Shown: piece after piece, positions 8,411 through 16,528 of the stretch | Layout of the letters: every line of letters begins with the position of its first letter | Position numbering within the stretch: the stretch's first letter is position 1 | NCBI RefSeq assembly: GCF_001434585.1 | Contig: NZ_AZDB01000001.1 | Span: 62,001-126,000 of the forward strand | DNA: 64,000 bases | Reading direction: 5' to 3' | From: Companilactobacillus crustorum JCM 15951 | GTDB taxonomy: Bacteria; Bacillota; Bacilli; Lactobacillales; Lactobacillaceae | Position numbers and translations under genes: made by a program | Notes under the pieces: generated by a model | What the model was told of the DNA's origin: nothing | Databases searched by the model: none | The model's input: the letters and a program-made list of their open reading frames with translations, nothing else

Positions 8411-8437
8411 AAAAAATAGGCTTCCATTACGGAAACC
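8411..8437 (-). terminator. terminator of the small membrane protein gene
   Basis: Minus strand GGTTTCC and GGAAGCC pair around a five-base loop and are followed by TATTTTTTT. Confidence 0.6.
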
Positions 8438-8456
8438 CACCCCAGGATCTTATAAA

Positions 8457-8642
8457 TTAATCCACAAATTTAAATGTATGTGTCTTTGAAATCTTATCTT
8501 CTGAGTAAACAGCTAAAGCGATTACTACAATACCAACTGCGGGAATGGTGTATCGGCTTTGCAAAACGAATAACATCATTAATAATATTGCTACTACCGC
8601 CATTACTGCTACTTTCATGAATTTTACGTTTTTTCTTGTCAT
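8457..8642 (-). CDS. small hypothetical membrane protein
   Basis: This 61-residue protein has two predicted membrane segments (VAVMAVVAILLMMLFVL and YTIPAVGIVVIALAVY) with a basic N-terminus and a short charged tail. The ATG at 8642 has AAGGGGTGG upstream; a GTG nine bases further up overlaps that site. It has its own terminator. I do not recognise the family and no neighbour suggests a function. Confidence 0.6.
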   Translation of the reverse strand: MTRKNVKFMKVAVMAVVAILLMMLFVLQSRYTIPAVGIVVIALAVYSEDKISKTHTFKFVD

Positions 8643-8989
8643 AACATCCACCCCTTAGTGTTTTTCTATCTTTTCCATAGATGAGAATACCATGCTAAAA
8701 AGTCTTTTACAACCCACCATATCAGGGGTTACAGCTCTTTTTCGTCTTGTCATAAATCATTCTAATAATACCTGTTACTATCTTAGAATGATTTAAAGTT
8801 TACGCTCTACGCGCAGTAAGGATTTAAAAATTAATTAAATATTTTCAAAATGAATATTAGAATTTCTTAAAATTAAACTTATTCAATTATTTTTAAATTT
8901 ATTTTTGCTCTAAGTATTGGTGTGACGGGGATTGTATACAATTGTTTACGAACAGTGAACACCAATCCAAATCTGTTTTTTATAAAATT

Positions 8990-9064
8990 CTAATAAACTA
9001 TTCTGACATCCGTAGAACTAAATTTGCCATAGGCCACACGACAATAAGTTGAAACATTGATATA
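8990..9064 (-). pseudogene. relic of a SLAP-domain surface protein gene (C-terminal end)
   Basis: In one minus-strand frame the bases encode YINVSTYCRVAYGKFSSTD followed by VRIVY and a TAG. This aligns without strain to the last SLAP repeat of the protein at 6653 (NINGKSYYRVATNEFVPAD, then EVIVK). No start or upstream sequence survives, because the fragment abuts the phosphoketolase terminator. It is best read as the tail of a deleted surface protein gene. Confidence 0.6.
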
Positions 9065-9068
9065 TACA

Positions 9069-9110
9069 AAAAAGCACCTAGTAATCTACGTACAATTACT
9101 AGATGCTTTT
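9069..9110 (-). terminator. terminator of the phosphoketolase gene
   Basis: Minus strand AAAAGCA-CTAGTAAT pairs with ATTACTAG-GTGCTTTT and is followed by further Ts, ten bases after the stop codon. Confidence 0.85.
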
Positions 9111-9120
9111 AATTTAGTAT

Positions 9121-11475
9121 TTAATCTGACCATTTCCAGTTTGTTACTTCTGGCAAATCGTCTCCGTATTCACGAATGTACTTGTTATGTTTATCAACTT
9201 CAGCTTCCATCTTATCGGCAAAGTCATTAGCACCATCGCCTTCAACAGCAATAGCAGCTTCTTCTGCCAAGTGGAATCTATCCATTTCATTTACGACACG
9301 CATATCGAATGGTGTTGTAATATCACCATTTTCACGATAACCATGAACAAACAAGTTATGATTGTCACGATCAAAGAAGATATCTTTAATGATGTCTTCA
9401 AAACCATGGAAGGCAAACAAGACTGGCTTATCAACTGTAAAGTATTCATTGAATTCTTCATCAGTTAAACCACGAGGGTCAATTTCTGGAGATCTCAATT
9501 TCAATAGATCAACTACGTTAATAAATCTAATCTTAAGCTCTGGCTTTTCTTTTCTAAGAATACTGATAGCAGCTAATGCTTCAAGGTTTGGTTCTGTACC
9601 TGCAGCAGCAATAACAATATCAGGATCATCCTTATCATTTGAAGCCCAATCGATCACTTTAAGACCCTTATCAGCCAATTCTTCTCCTTCTTCAATTGAA
9701 TAGAATTGAGGACGTGGATGTTTTGAAGTAACTAATAAGTTGATCTTTTCTTGATCATCTAAAATCTTAGGCATTACAGCTAACAATGAGTTTGTATCAG
9801 CTGGGAAGTATTCACGAATGTATTCTGGTTTCTTTTCAGCCAAATGAGTAATTACACCTGGATCTTGGTGAGTATAACCATTGTGATCTTGTTGGAAAGC
9901 TGTTGATGTAGCAATGACATTTAGTGATGGATACTTCTTTCTCCAACCTAATTCATTAGCTTTTCTCAACCACTTGAAGTGTTGTGTCAACATTGAATCG
10001 ACAACTCTTAAGAATGCTTCGTAACTGGCAAACATTCCGTGACGTCCTGTCAAAGTATAACCTTCGTTAAATCCTTCGGCTTGATGTTCTGAAAGTTGTG
10101 AATCAATAATACGACCTGCTGGAGCTTCATATTGATCATTAGGTTCATGAACAGGTTCCATCCATTGACGTGGACTAGCTTCAAAAATGTGATTCAAACG
10201 GTTAGACATTGTCTCATCTGGTCCGAATAATCTAAAGTTAGTAGGATTTTCTTCAATGACTTCTTTAAGGTATTTACCTAATTCAATCATATCTTGAGCT
10301 TCTTTTTGACCTGGCTTATCAATCTTCAAAGCGTAATTCTTATAGTCTGGCAATTTAAGAGGCTTAGGATCAAGACCACCATTAACAACTGGATTCATTG
10401 CCATTCTGCTTTGTCCCTTAGGGATAATAGCAGCAATGTCATCCTTTAATTTACCATTATCGTCGAATAACTCAGCGGGTTTATATGATTGCATCCATTC
10501 AACTAACTTGTCAGCATGTTGCATATCATTTTGATCAACAGGAATTGGAATTTGATGAGCTCTGAATGAGCCTTCAATAGGTTCGCCATCCCAAGTCTTA
10601 GGACCAGTCCAACCCTTAGGAGCACGGAAAATAATTACCGGCCACTTAGGCATTTTAGCTTGAGCTGCTGGATGTTTTCTAGCTTCTGTTTGAATAGATT
10701 GAATCTTTTCAATAGCCTCATCCATGATTTTGGCCATTTCTGGATGCATCTTTTCAGGGTCAGTTCCTTCAACAAACATTGGATCCCAACCCATACCTTC
10801 AAAGTACTTCGTCAAATCTTCATCACTCTTACGTGACAAGATAGTAGGGTTAGAAATCTTAAATCCATTAAGGTTCAAAATTGGCAATACAGCACCGTCA
10901 TCAACTGGGTTAATAAAGACGTTTGAGAACCATGAAGCAGCTAAAGGACCTGTTTCTGATTCACCATCACCAATAACAACTGCAGCGATTTCATCAGGAT
11001 TGTCAAGAATTGCACCGACACCGTGTGATAGAGAATAACCTAACTCTCCACCTTCATGCATTGAACCAGGAGTTTCAGGAGCAGCATGGGATGCTACACC
11101 ACCTGGGAATGAAAATTGTTTAAAGAGCTTTTGCATACCCTTAGTATCTTGAGTGATTTCTGGATAAATCTCAGTATAACTACCATCAAGATAAGAGTTT
11201 GAAACCATTACTTGCCCACCATGTCCTGGGCCTTCAATATAAAACATATTCAAACCATACTTATTGATAGCACGGTTTAAATGAGCATAAATAAAGTTTT
11301 GTCCAGCAATAGTTCCCCAATGTCCAATTGGATGAACCTTAACATCTTCCGGCTTTAATTCACGCTTTAATAATGGATTGTCTTTTAAATATAATTGGCC
11401 AACAGAAACATAGTTTGCTGCGCGCCAATATTTATCTACTAAATTTAAATATTCTTTTGATGAGTAATCTGTCAT
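9121..11475 (-). CDS. xfp: xylulose-5-phosphate/fructose-6-phosphate phosphoketolase
   Basis: A 784-residue thiamine-diphosphate enzyme that cleaves xylulose-5-phosphate (and often fructose-6-phosphate) with phosphate to acetyl phosphate and a triose or tetrose phosphate, the key step of pentose and heterolactic fermentation. Diagnostic stretches are [29 protein letters not shown], the ThDP-binding [14 protein letters not shown] and [19 protein letters not shown]. Length is normal. MTDYSSKEY at 11475 is the start, with AAGGAG ten bases ahead. A GntR-type operator at 11548-11565 lies in its promoter region, and the GntR gene is immediately upstream in the same orientation. Confidence 0.95.
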   Translation of the reverse strand: MTDYSSKEYLNLVDKYWRAANYVSVGQLYLKDNPLLKRELKPEDVKVHPIGHWGTIAGQNFIYAHLNRAINKYGLNMFYIEGPGHGGQVMVSNSYLDGSYTEIYPEITQDTKGMQKLFKQFSFPGGVASHAAPETPGSMHEGGELGYSLSHGVGAILDNPDEIAAVVIGDGESETGPLAASWFSNVFINPVDDGAVLPILNLNGFKISNPTILSRKSDEDLTKYFEGMGWDPMFVEGTDPEKMHPEMAKIMDEAIEKIQSIQTEARKHPAAQAKMPKWPVIIFRAPKGWTGPKTWDGEPIEGSFRAHQIPIPVDQNDMQHADKLVEWMQSYKPAELFDDNGKLKDDIAAIIPKGQSRMAMNPVVNGGLDPKPLKLPDYKNYALKIDKPGQKEAQDMIELGKYLKEVIEENPTNFRLFGPDETMSNRLNHIFEASPRQWMEPVHEPNDQYEAPAGRIIDSQLSEHQAEGFNEGYTLTGRHGMFASYEAFLRVVDSMLTQHFKWLRKANELGWRKKYPSLNVIATSTAFQQDHNGYTHQDPGVITHLAEKKPEYIREYFPADTNSLLAVMPKILDDQEKINLLVTSKHPRPQFYSIEEGEELADKGLKVIDWASNDKDDPDIVIAAAGTEPNLEALAAISILRKEKPELKIRFINVVDLLKLRSPEIDPRGLTDEEFNEYFTVDKPVLFAFHGFEDIIKDIFFDRDNHNLFVHGYRENGDITTPFDMRVVNEMDRFHLAEEAAIAVEGDGANDFADKMEAEVDKHNKYIREYGDDLPEVTNWKWSD

Positions 11476-11547
11476 TACCAGCACACTCCTTATGTATTTA
11501 CAATTTTTATAATAACTAGAACTGCGACAAAAGTCAACCATTTAGTA

Positions 11548-11565
11548 AATTGGTTCGTTCCAATT
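11548..11565. promoter_or_regulatory. GntR operator upstream of phosphoketolase
   Basis: AATTGGTTCGTTCCAATT is an 18-base dyad with perfect six-base arms. The same arms with a matching CG centre occur at 12325-12342 ahead of the gntR gene. It lies 73 bases before the phosphoketolase start. Confidence 0.7.
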
Positions 11566-11576
11566 TTTGAAAACAC

Positions 11577-12305
11577 TTACTTATTTGCTAAATCAACAAA
11601 TGAGTCATACTTAAAATATTTATAATGCAATTTCATGGTTGAAAATTCGAACGGTGTTCCATCATCTAAAAAGAAAATTCCTTCCATTAAACCAACTGGT
11701 TCATTGTCAGCCAAATGTAATAAATTCTTCCCCTCTTGATCAGATGGTTCAGCAAAAATCGTCAAATAAGTTTTATTAACTTCTTTTCCCAGTTCTGATT
11801 CTACATAATTAAAGATTGATTCGGAAGCAATTTGTTCTGACAATTCTGGAGCTAATTTGATAGGAATATATCCCGTCTCAATCATAAAAGGAACATTGTC
11901 TAATGATCTAAGACGCTTGAAAGCATAAACAAATTCAGTAGGTTTTAAAAATAAATTGTCTTGCAGGTCCTTGCTAGGATGAACAACATCAAAACTCAAG
12001 ACTTTAACGCCAGGCTTTTGGCCATTGGCATTAAAGCTATCTGTAATACCTAAATTCTTTCCACTGTAGTTAAACGATGATCCTTGTTTCAAATAAAGTG
12101 GATTGACAAATGTTCCTGAACCCCTTTTTTTAAAAATAATTCCTTGATCAGCCATTAATCCTAAAGCACGCTTAATTGAGCTACGACTAACACTGTAGCT
12201 TTCTGCCAATGATCTTTCGTCTGGTAAACGCATATCTGCGAATTCACCAGCATCAATTGCTTTCTTTAAAGATGTAATAATTTTTTGATAAACTAAATCG
12301 GCCAT
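11577..12305 (-). CDS. GntR/HutC family regulator (UTRA domain), likely repressor of phosphoketolase
   Basis: 242 residues: an N-terminal winged helix (MADLVYQKIITSLKKAI, RSLAESYSVSRSSIKRAL, IFKKRGSGTFV) followed by a UTRA ligand-binding domain (about 80-240; VYAFKRLRSLDNVPFMIETGYIP). GAGGAAAAG precedes the ATG. The gene lies directly upstream of the phosphoketolase gene. Identical-arm operators in front of both genes support autoregulation and control of phosphoketolase, with a sugar phosphate as plausible effector (inference). Confidence 0.85.
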   Translation of the reverse strand: MADLVYQKIITSLKKAIDAGEFADMRLPDERSLAESYSVSRSSIKRALGLMADQGIIFKKRGSGTFVNPLYLKQGSSFNYSGKNLGITDSFNANGQKPGVKVLSFDVVHPSKDLQDNLFLKPTEFVYAFKRLRSLDNVPFMIETGYIPIKLAPELSEQIASESIFNYVESELGKEVNKTYLTIFAEPSDQEGKNLLHLADNEPVGLMEGIFFLDDGTPFEFSTMKLHYKYFKYDSFVDLANK

Positions 12306-12324
12306 TACTTTTCCTCATTTCATA

Positions 12325-12342
12325 AATTGGAACGCACCAATT
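12325..12342. promoter_or_regulatory. GntR operator upstream of the gntR gene
   Basis: AATTGGAACGCACCAATT shares both six-base arms and the central CG with the site at 11548. It lies 20 bases ahead of the gntR start codon, where a bound repressor would block its own transcription. Confidence 0.7.
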
Positions 12343-12456
12343 ATAAACATGGTGATTATCTTTATATCTAATTATATCTTATAACATAATCAACCTACAT
12401 ACCAAAAATATAGTGGTCTCTTTTTTACCAAATGTCTAGCGATTAGAACGGTAAAA

Positions 12457-12497
12457 AATAAGCCCTAGTAATCAAAATACGATTACTGGGGCTTATT
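12457..12497 (-). terminator. terminator of the NIPSNAP-family gene
   Basis: Minus strand AATAAGCCCCAGTAATC pairs with GATTACTAGGGCTTATT, followed by TTTTT. Confidence 0.85.
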
Positions 12498-12521
12498 CGC
12501 TTCACGTTTGAGCTACAAATT

Positions 12522-12866
12522 TTATTTAGCTTCTAAACCATCAAAAAATGGCAATTTCTCGTTTCTTGCCAAATCTAGTGACTCAACGTTTAAGATGTTT
12601 TCCATTGGAAAGCCATCCATATCGCTCTTAAATTCCGGACTATCCATATATTTTTGATTACTAGCCTGTGCATCGACTCCCTTTGAAAAAGAAACTATCG
12701 CAAAAACTCTGCATGGCTGGTCTGATGATTTACTTTTTTCTTTAAAGACACCTTCAACTTTTATACCGTACTTAGGTAAACTGATTAAATGTCTTTGCCA
12801 ATACTCATTCATATAAAGTGAAGCTGTTTTATCATCTTTTAAAGTATATATTCTTAATTGAAACAT
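12522..12866 (-). CDS. NIPSNAP family protein
   Basis: A 114-residue protein with the NIPSNAP pattern: MFQLRIYTLKD at the start, an EYWQRHLISLPKYGIKVEGVF segment and a VFAIVSF strand, predicting a dimeric ferredoxin-like alpha-beta barrel. The biochemical role of bacterial members is not established. AAAGGTGG lies eight bases before the ATG at 12866. It is divergent from a truncated TetR gene, which might once have regulated it. Confidence 0.75.
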   Translation of the reverse strand: MFQLRIYTLKDDKTASLYMNEYWQRHLISLPKYGIKVEGVFKEKSKSSDQPCRVFAIVSFSKGVDAQASNQKYMDSPEFKSDMDGFPMENILNVESLDLARNEKLPFFDGLEAK

Positions 12867-12928
12867 CAATAATTCCACCTTTTTCTAACTTATGTATGAA
12901 CTATTATATGCATCTTTTGAACGTATAA

Positions 12929-13294
12929 AATACCAGCAGTATAATTAGAAAAGTTAACTCTTACGAAAAAAAATTACCTCTGGCTATTGAGCCTATTTTT
13001 AATCATCGTCAGGAATTATTAATATTGTGGTCTAAAAATATGGAAAGTAATGTTTTTGAACAAATGCAGGATATCTTTGCTAAAAAATTTTTGGTTTCAC
13101 TTCAACAAAGCAAATATCAAAAACTCTCTGATTCCTATCAAGAATTAAATGCTAATTTATTTGCTGCATCAGCTATGCAAGTACTTAAGTGGTGGCTTGA
13201 AACAAGTCCTAATTCTACTAGTAATGAAATCGCCCATATTATTACGACCTGCATAAAATCTGGTACGTATAATATTTTAAGAAATATTGACTAA
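12929..13294 (+). pseudogene. TetR family regulator, C-terminal remnant
   Basis: The frame is open from 12929 to the stop at 13294 but has no ATG before 13040 and no DNA-binding domain. The encoded residues (YEKKLPLAIEPIFNHRQELL, later FAASAMQVLKWWLETSP and NEIAHIITTCIKSGTYNIL) match the C-terminal ligand domain TetR_C_8 found in DhaS-like regulators. The N-terminal helix-turn-helix is missing. It is either a pseudogene or, less likely, translated from the TTG at 13025 as an 89-residue fragment. Confidence 0.6.
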
Positions 13295-13306
13295 TAAAAT
13301 CTTTTG

Positions 13307-14038
13307 TCATAACGCTGTTATTAAGTAATAGCAGCCGCTGATTCCGATAAATATATATATGAAATATTCCATAATGCGAATATTCAAATGACTGACCAAA
13401 CGATTAGCTAAAATCGTTCCAAGAATAGCACCAATAAATCCTACAAAGACAAACTTCAAATTACTAGTTGTCAAAATTCCACTAGTGAAACGTAAACTTG
13501 TTATTACAATCGTATCAATCAAGAAAAAAGTTTGAATACTAGCCAAATAATTTTCTTTAGAATCTGAAATTGTTAAAAAGTACAAAGCCATCAAGGGACC
13601 ACCAATACCAAACATCCCATTAAAGAATCCTGAAATCAAAGCAAAAATAATCATAACGTAAACAGGTATTGACTTAATAGTAATTGATTTAAAGTTCATG
13701 ATTGTATAATACAATGCTAAAACAATTAGCAATAATCCTAATAAAATTTTTAAATAACCCGGAGCCAAAAATTTACTCAAGTGGAGTGAAAAGACTGCCA
13801 TAACAATATAAATTAAAAATGGGGCAACTAATTTTTTCCATTTCAGAGCTTTATGATACTTCCAAGCTACCATGACGATAGCAATCGACATCGTCAAAGT
13901 TGAAACACCCGCACTCTGATTAATGGGCAATAACTGTGGTAAAAAAACCATCAAAACAATTCCTGAACCAAATCCAGTCACTCCTTGAACAAATCCTGCC
14001 AGCGTAGCGGCCAAAATCATTACAACTATCCAATTCAT
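13307..14038 (-). CDS. TauE/SafE (TSUP) family permease
   Basis: A 243-residue membrane protein with about eight helices arranged as two repeats. Each repeat has the TSUP signature: GFVQGVTGFGSGIVLM near residue 15 and GFFNGMFGIGGPLMALYFL near residue 140. Family members export or import sulfite, sulfonates, sulfide or organic anions. AAGGAGGG precedes the ATG. The gene stands alone and meets the TetR remnant tail to tail 12 bases away. The substrate is unknown. Confidence 0.85.
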   Translation of the reverse strand: MNWIVVMILAATLAGFVQGVTGFGSGIVLMVFLPQLLPINQSAGVSTLTMSIAIVMVAWKYHKALKWKKLVAPFLIYIVMAVFSLHLSKFLAPGYLKILLGLLLIVLALYYTIMNFKSITIKSIPVYVMIIFALISGFFNGMFGIGGPLMALYFLTISDSKENYLASIQTFFLIDTIVITSLRFTSGILTTSNLKFVFVGFIGAILGTILANRLVSHLNIRIMEYFIYIFIGISGCYYLITAL

Positions 14039-14132
14039 ATCTCGCCCTCCTTCCTAATATATTAACTTAATAACGCTGCCAACACCCATCGCATTTGATT
14101 GGATTGCTAGAAGCTTAGATACATCTAAAAAA

Positions 14133-14254
14133 AGCGGGTCAAAACATAACTTCACTCCGCTTAACATAAAAGGAACGGTAACTCAAAATCGAGTTACCGT
14201 TCCTTTTACATTACTGCTCGGAAGCTACCGAGTTCTGTCGCACTCTCGTTTTTT
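14133..14254 (-). terminator. double terminator with conserved upstream hairpin (module copy A)
   Basis: In minus orientation AGAGTGCGACAGAA leads into a hairpin CTCGG/CCGAG, a spacer, then a strong terminator GGAACGGTAACTC/GAGTTACCGTTCC (14206-14168) and a second weaker hairpin AGCGG/CCGCT with T7 (14161-14127). The first part is shared with copies near 16.4, 28.2, 33.9 and 59.1 kb. It follows the acylase gene. Confidence 0.75.
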
Positions 14255-14283
14255 CATATATTTAAATTAAAATACTAATTACT

Positions 14284-15273
14284 CTAATTTAAAGCCTGAA
14301 ATTCTTGACTCATGGTTACAGGGAACTCTTTAGGTTCCTTTTGATTCTTGATCAAATCATCAGTTAATTTAACTGAGTAAACCGTTCTATTGCCGTAAGG
14401 TACAAAGTACATAACCTTGTTAGTTAAATCCAAGACAGTTTGATATTGAGTATAACTAGCTTCGCCATTTTCCTTAATATTAACGCCACGTGGAATCGTG
14501 ACACTGTCAAGCATATGTAAAATTGTATTAACGGCTTGTTTAGCATCTTTAGGTGTTTCAGTTGTTTCACGAATAAAGGCTGTTCTAACGAAACGATCGA
14601 CGGCTGTATAACCACCTGGCAATCTGAAAGTACCATTTTGACCTAATGGAATAACTTCTTGCTTACCAAATTTTTTAGCAGAAAAGTTAGTTGTTTGAGC
14701 ACCTAAATAATTAGCAAGATTGGTCTTATGCCAATTGTAGTCAGGTGTATTCGTCATCACGCCAACTTTGTCTTCTTGTAAGACTAAACCATCGCCTTCT
14801 GGTTCAAGAATATAAGTAACACCTGTAGCATCGCTAAAGATAAAATGCAATGGTTGATTTTGACCCATAACGCCACTATTCGATTCAATCAAATGAACTT
14901 GCTTGATATTCTCTTTCAAATCTTCAATTGATTTATTATTTCCTAATGCCCACAAAATAAACTCTTCAGCAACTAAGTTCATTGCGCCATCTGTAGGCTT
15001 CGTATCATATTTAGCCGCATTAGCAAAATACAGTTCAGCGGCAGACAAACCATATTCATTAAAACCATCAGCTACCATATAATTATTGCCATACTTGGCC
15101 CCAGTTCCCATAATGGCATAATCAGTTGTATATTCCTTCTTATCGTAGGAAGAAATCCACTTGTACTCTTGAGGCAAGAAAGTTGGTTGACCATTCAATT
15201 CAAAAGCAAAATCCATTGTTCTTGCTAAAAATTTTGAGCCATCTAAAGCTCCTAAACTAAGACTTGTACACAT
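14284..15273 (-). CDS. choloylglycine hydrolase family (bile salt hydrolase / penicillin V acylase type)
   Basis: This 329-residue Ntn-hydrolase begins MCTSLSLGALDG, so removal of Met would expose the catalytic Cys2. Other active-site residues of the family are in place: Arg18 and Asp21 in FLARTMDF, the Asn of MTNTPDYNW and an Arg in VDRFVRTAFIRE. Length equals that of lactobacillar BSH/PVA enzymes. It should cleave amide bonds of conjugated bile acids, penicillin V or N-acyl compounds; which of these cannot be decided by eye. GAAGGGAAG precedes the ATG. It is monocistronic and divergent from the DyP peroxidase gene. Confidence 0.88.
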   Translation of the reverse strand: MCTSLSLGALDGSKFLARTMDFAFELNGQPTFLPQEYKWISSYDKKEYTTDYAIMGTGAKYGNNYMVADGFNEYGLSAAELYFANAAKYDTKPTDGAMNLVAEEFILWALGNNKSIEDLKENIKQVHLIESNSGVMGQNQPLHFIFSDATGVTYILEPEGDGLVLQEDKVGVMTNTPDYNWHKTNLANYLGAQTTNFSAKKFGKQEVIPLGQNGTFRLPGGYTAVDRFVRTAFIRETTETPKDAKQAVNTILHMLDSVTIPRGVNIKENGEASYTQYQTVLDLTNKVMYFVPYGNRTVYSVKLTDDLIKNQKEPKEFPVTMSQEFQALN

Positions 15274-15387
15274 ATATTGTACTTCCCTTCAAAAATCATC
15301 AAAAAATTTATCATTAATTTAATTATTCGCTTTATTAAGAACATAATCAAGAATTTTTATTTGTGATTTTTAATAATATTGATTTTG

Positions 15388-15420
15388 TTTATTATATGAT
15401 AAAGTAAGTGTGTAAACACA
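15388..15420 (+). promoter_or_regulatory. two dyads upstream of the DyP peroxidase gene
   Basis: TTTATTATATGATAAA (15388-15403) is an AT-rich near-palindrome resembling Fur/PerR boxes, and TGTGTAAACACA (15409-15420) is a perfect five-base-arm repeat just before the ribosome site. Both are in the position of a promoter and operator. The assignment to a regulator is speculative. Confidence 0.35.
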
Positions 15421-15438
15421 TAATTTGGAGGTAAATTC

Positions 15439-16383
15439 ATGACAGTAGACATTAAAAAGGCACAGGATGTTTATAAAGATGCTGGCGAAAGCGTAATTTT
15501 TACAACCTTGTTGCTCAACCATTCGGACTTAGAAAAGGAAAAGGATGCCATCGCAGAATTTTCGGATATGTCCAATTCGATTATCAACAGTATGAGAATT
15601 AGAGACCCAGAAGCCCAAGCTAATATTGCCTGGGGCTTTGGCTCAGATGCTTGGGATTATCTCTTTCCCAACGCTCCCAAACCTAAAGAATTAGAACCCT
15701 TCCAAGAAATTAAGGGACCTAAGTACACTGCAGTCTCTACGCCTGGCGATATTTTCATCCATGTCAGAGCCAAAAAAATGTCTGTCATCTACGAATTAAT
15801 GGACCAATTTATGGAAATTCTTCGTCCCATCACCAAAGTCGAAGACGAAACTCATGATTTTAGATATATTGAAGGTCGTTCTATCATTGGCTTTATTGAC
15901 GGAACCGAAAATCCTGCTGGAATTGAATCCATGGATTACACCTTGATTGATCCTGCAGAGGACCCTGAATTTGCTAATGGTTCATACGCCTTTGCCCAAA
16001 AATACATTCATAATATGGATGCTTGGAAAAATCTTAAGACAGAAGATCAGGAAAAAGCCATTGGCCGTCATAAGTTTTCCGACCGTGAGTTAGACGACGA
16101 TGAAAAATTAAAGAATGCTCATAATGTTGTCTCTAAAGATGAAGAAAACGGCGTTGAACATAAAATTGTGCGTATGAATGTACCTTTCTCCGATCCAGCT
16201 AAGAATATCACTGGCACTTATTTTATTGGCTATTCCAAAGACTTTGCTATCACTAATCGAATGTTAACAAATATGTTCACCAAGAGTGATCGTTTACTTG
16301 ATTTCAGTACACCAATCACCGGCAATTTGTTCTTCATACCTTCTAAAACAACTTTAGAAAAAATTGCTGACGGCGCTTATTAA
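15439..16383 (+). CDS. DyP-type heme peroxidase
   Basis: A 314-residue cytoplasmic DyP peroxidase (PF04261). The distal GxxDG motif is GFIDG at 151-155 with Asp154, the candidate proximal heme ligand is His228 in NAHNVV, and the distal Arg is Arg245 in IVRMNVPF. No Tat signal is present, so it should use imported or host heme inside the cell; many lactobacilli do not make heme. GGAGG lies at the right distance before the ATG. The gene is single. Confidence 0.9.
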   Translation: MTVDIKKAQDVYKDAGESVIFTTLLLNHSDLEKEKDAIAEFSDMSNSIINSMRIRDPEAQANIAWGFGSDAWDYLFPNAPKPKELEPFQEIKGPKYTAVSTPGDIFIHVRAKKMSVIYELMDQFMEILRPITKVEDETHDFRYIEGRSIIGFIDGTENPAGIESMDYTLIDPAEDPEFANGSYAFAQKYIHNMDAWKNLKTEDQEKAIGRHKFSDRELDDDEKLKNAHNVVSKDEENGVEHKIVRMNVPFSDPAKNITGTYFIGYSKDFAITNRMLTNMFTKSDRLLDFSTPITGNLFFIPSKTTLEKIADGAY

Positions 16384-16417
16384 ATAATTATTCTATGTTA
16401 ATTTGACTAACAGCAAT

Positions 16418-16510
16418 AAAAGACCTCTATGACAATCATCCTTGATGGTCACCATAGAGGTCTTTTTATTGTTCGAGAATTGAACGATATTCTGTTCTAC
16501 TCTCTTTTTT
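16418..16510 (-). terminator. terminator with conserved upstream hairpin (module copy B)
   Basis: Minus orientation: AGAGTAGAACAGAATATC, hairpin GTTC/GAAC, spacer AATAAAA, then the terminator with arms AGACCTCTATG/CATAGAGGTCT and T4. It ends the WxL-like operon and can also stop the DyP transcript from the other side. Confidence 0.75.
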
Positions 16511-16528
16511 CAATCATTTGATTATTAC

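Larger units (their letters stand above)
8643..9120. other. intergenic region with a SLAP gene relic
   Basis: Apart from the fragment at 8990-9064 and the terminator at 9069-9110, the region shows only a small inverted repeat ATTGGTGT/ACACCAAT (8916-8923 and 8959-8966). The AT-rich stretch 8820-8910 shows nothing recognisable. Confidence 0.5.

Noticed and set aside
14092-14165. tRNA-like or small RNA gene between the TSUP and acylase genes
   Set aside because: Only a weak hairpin with a T-run is visible; no cloverleaf or promoter supports an independent RNA gene, so it is listed as a second terminator.
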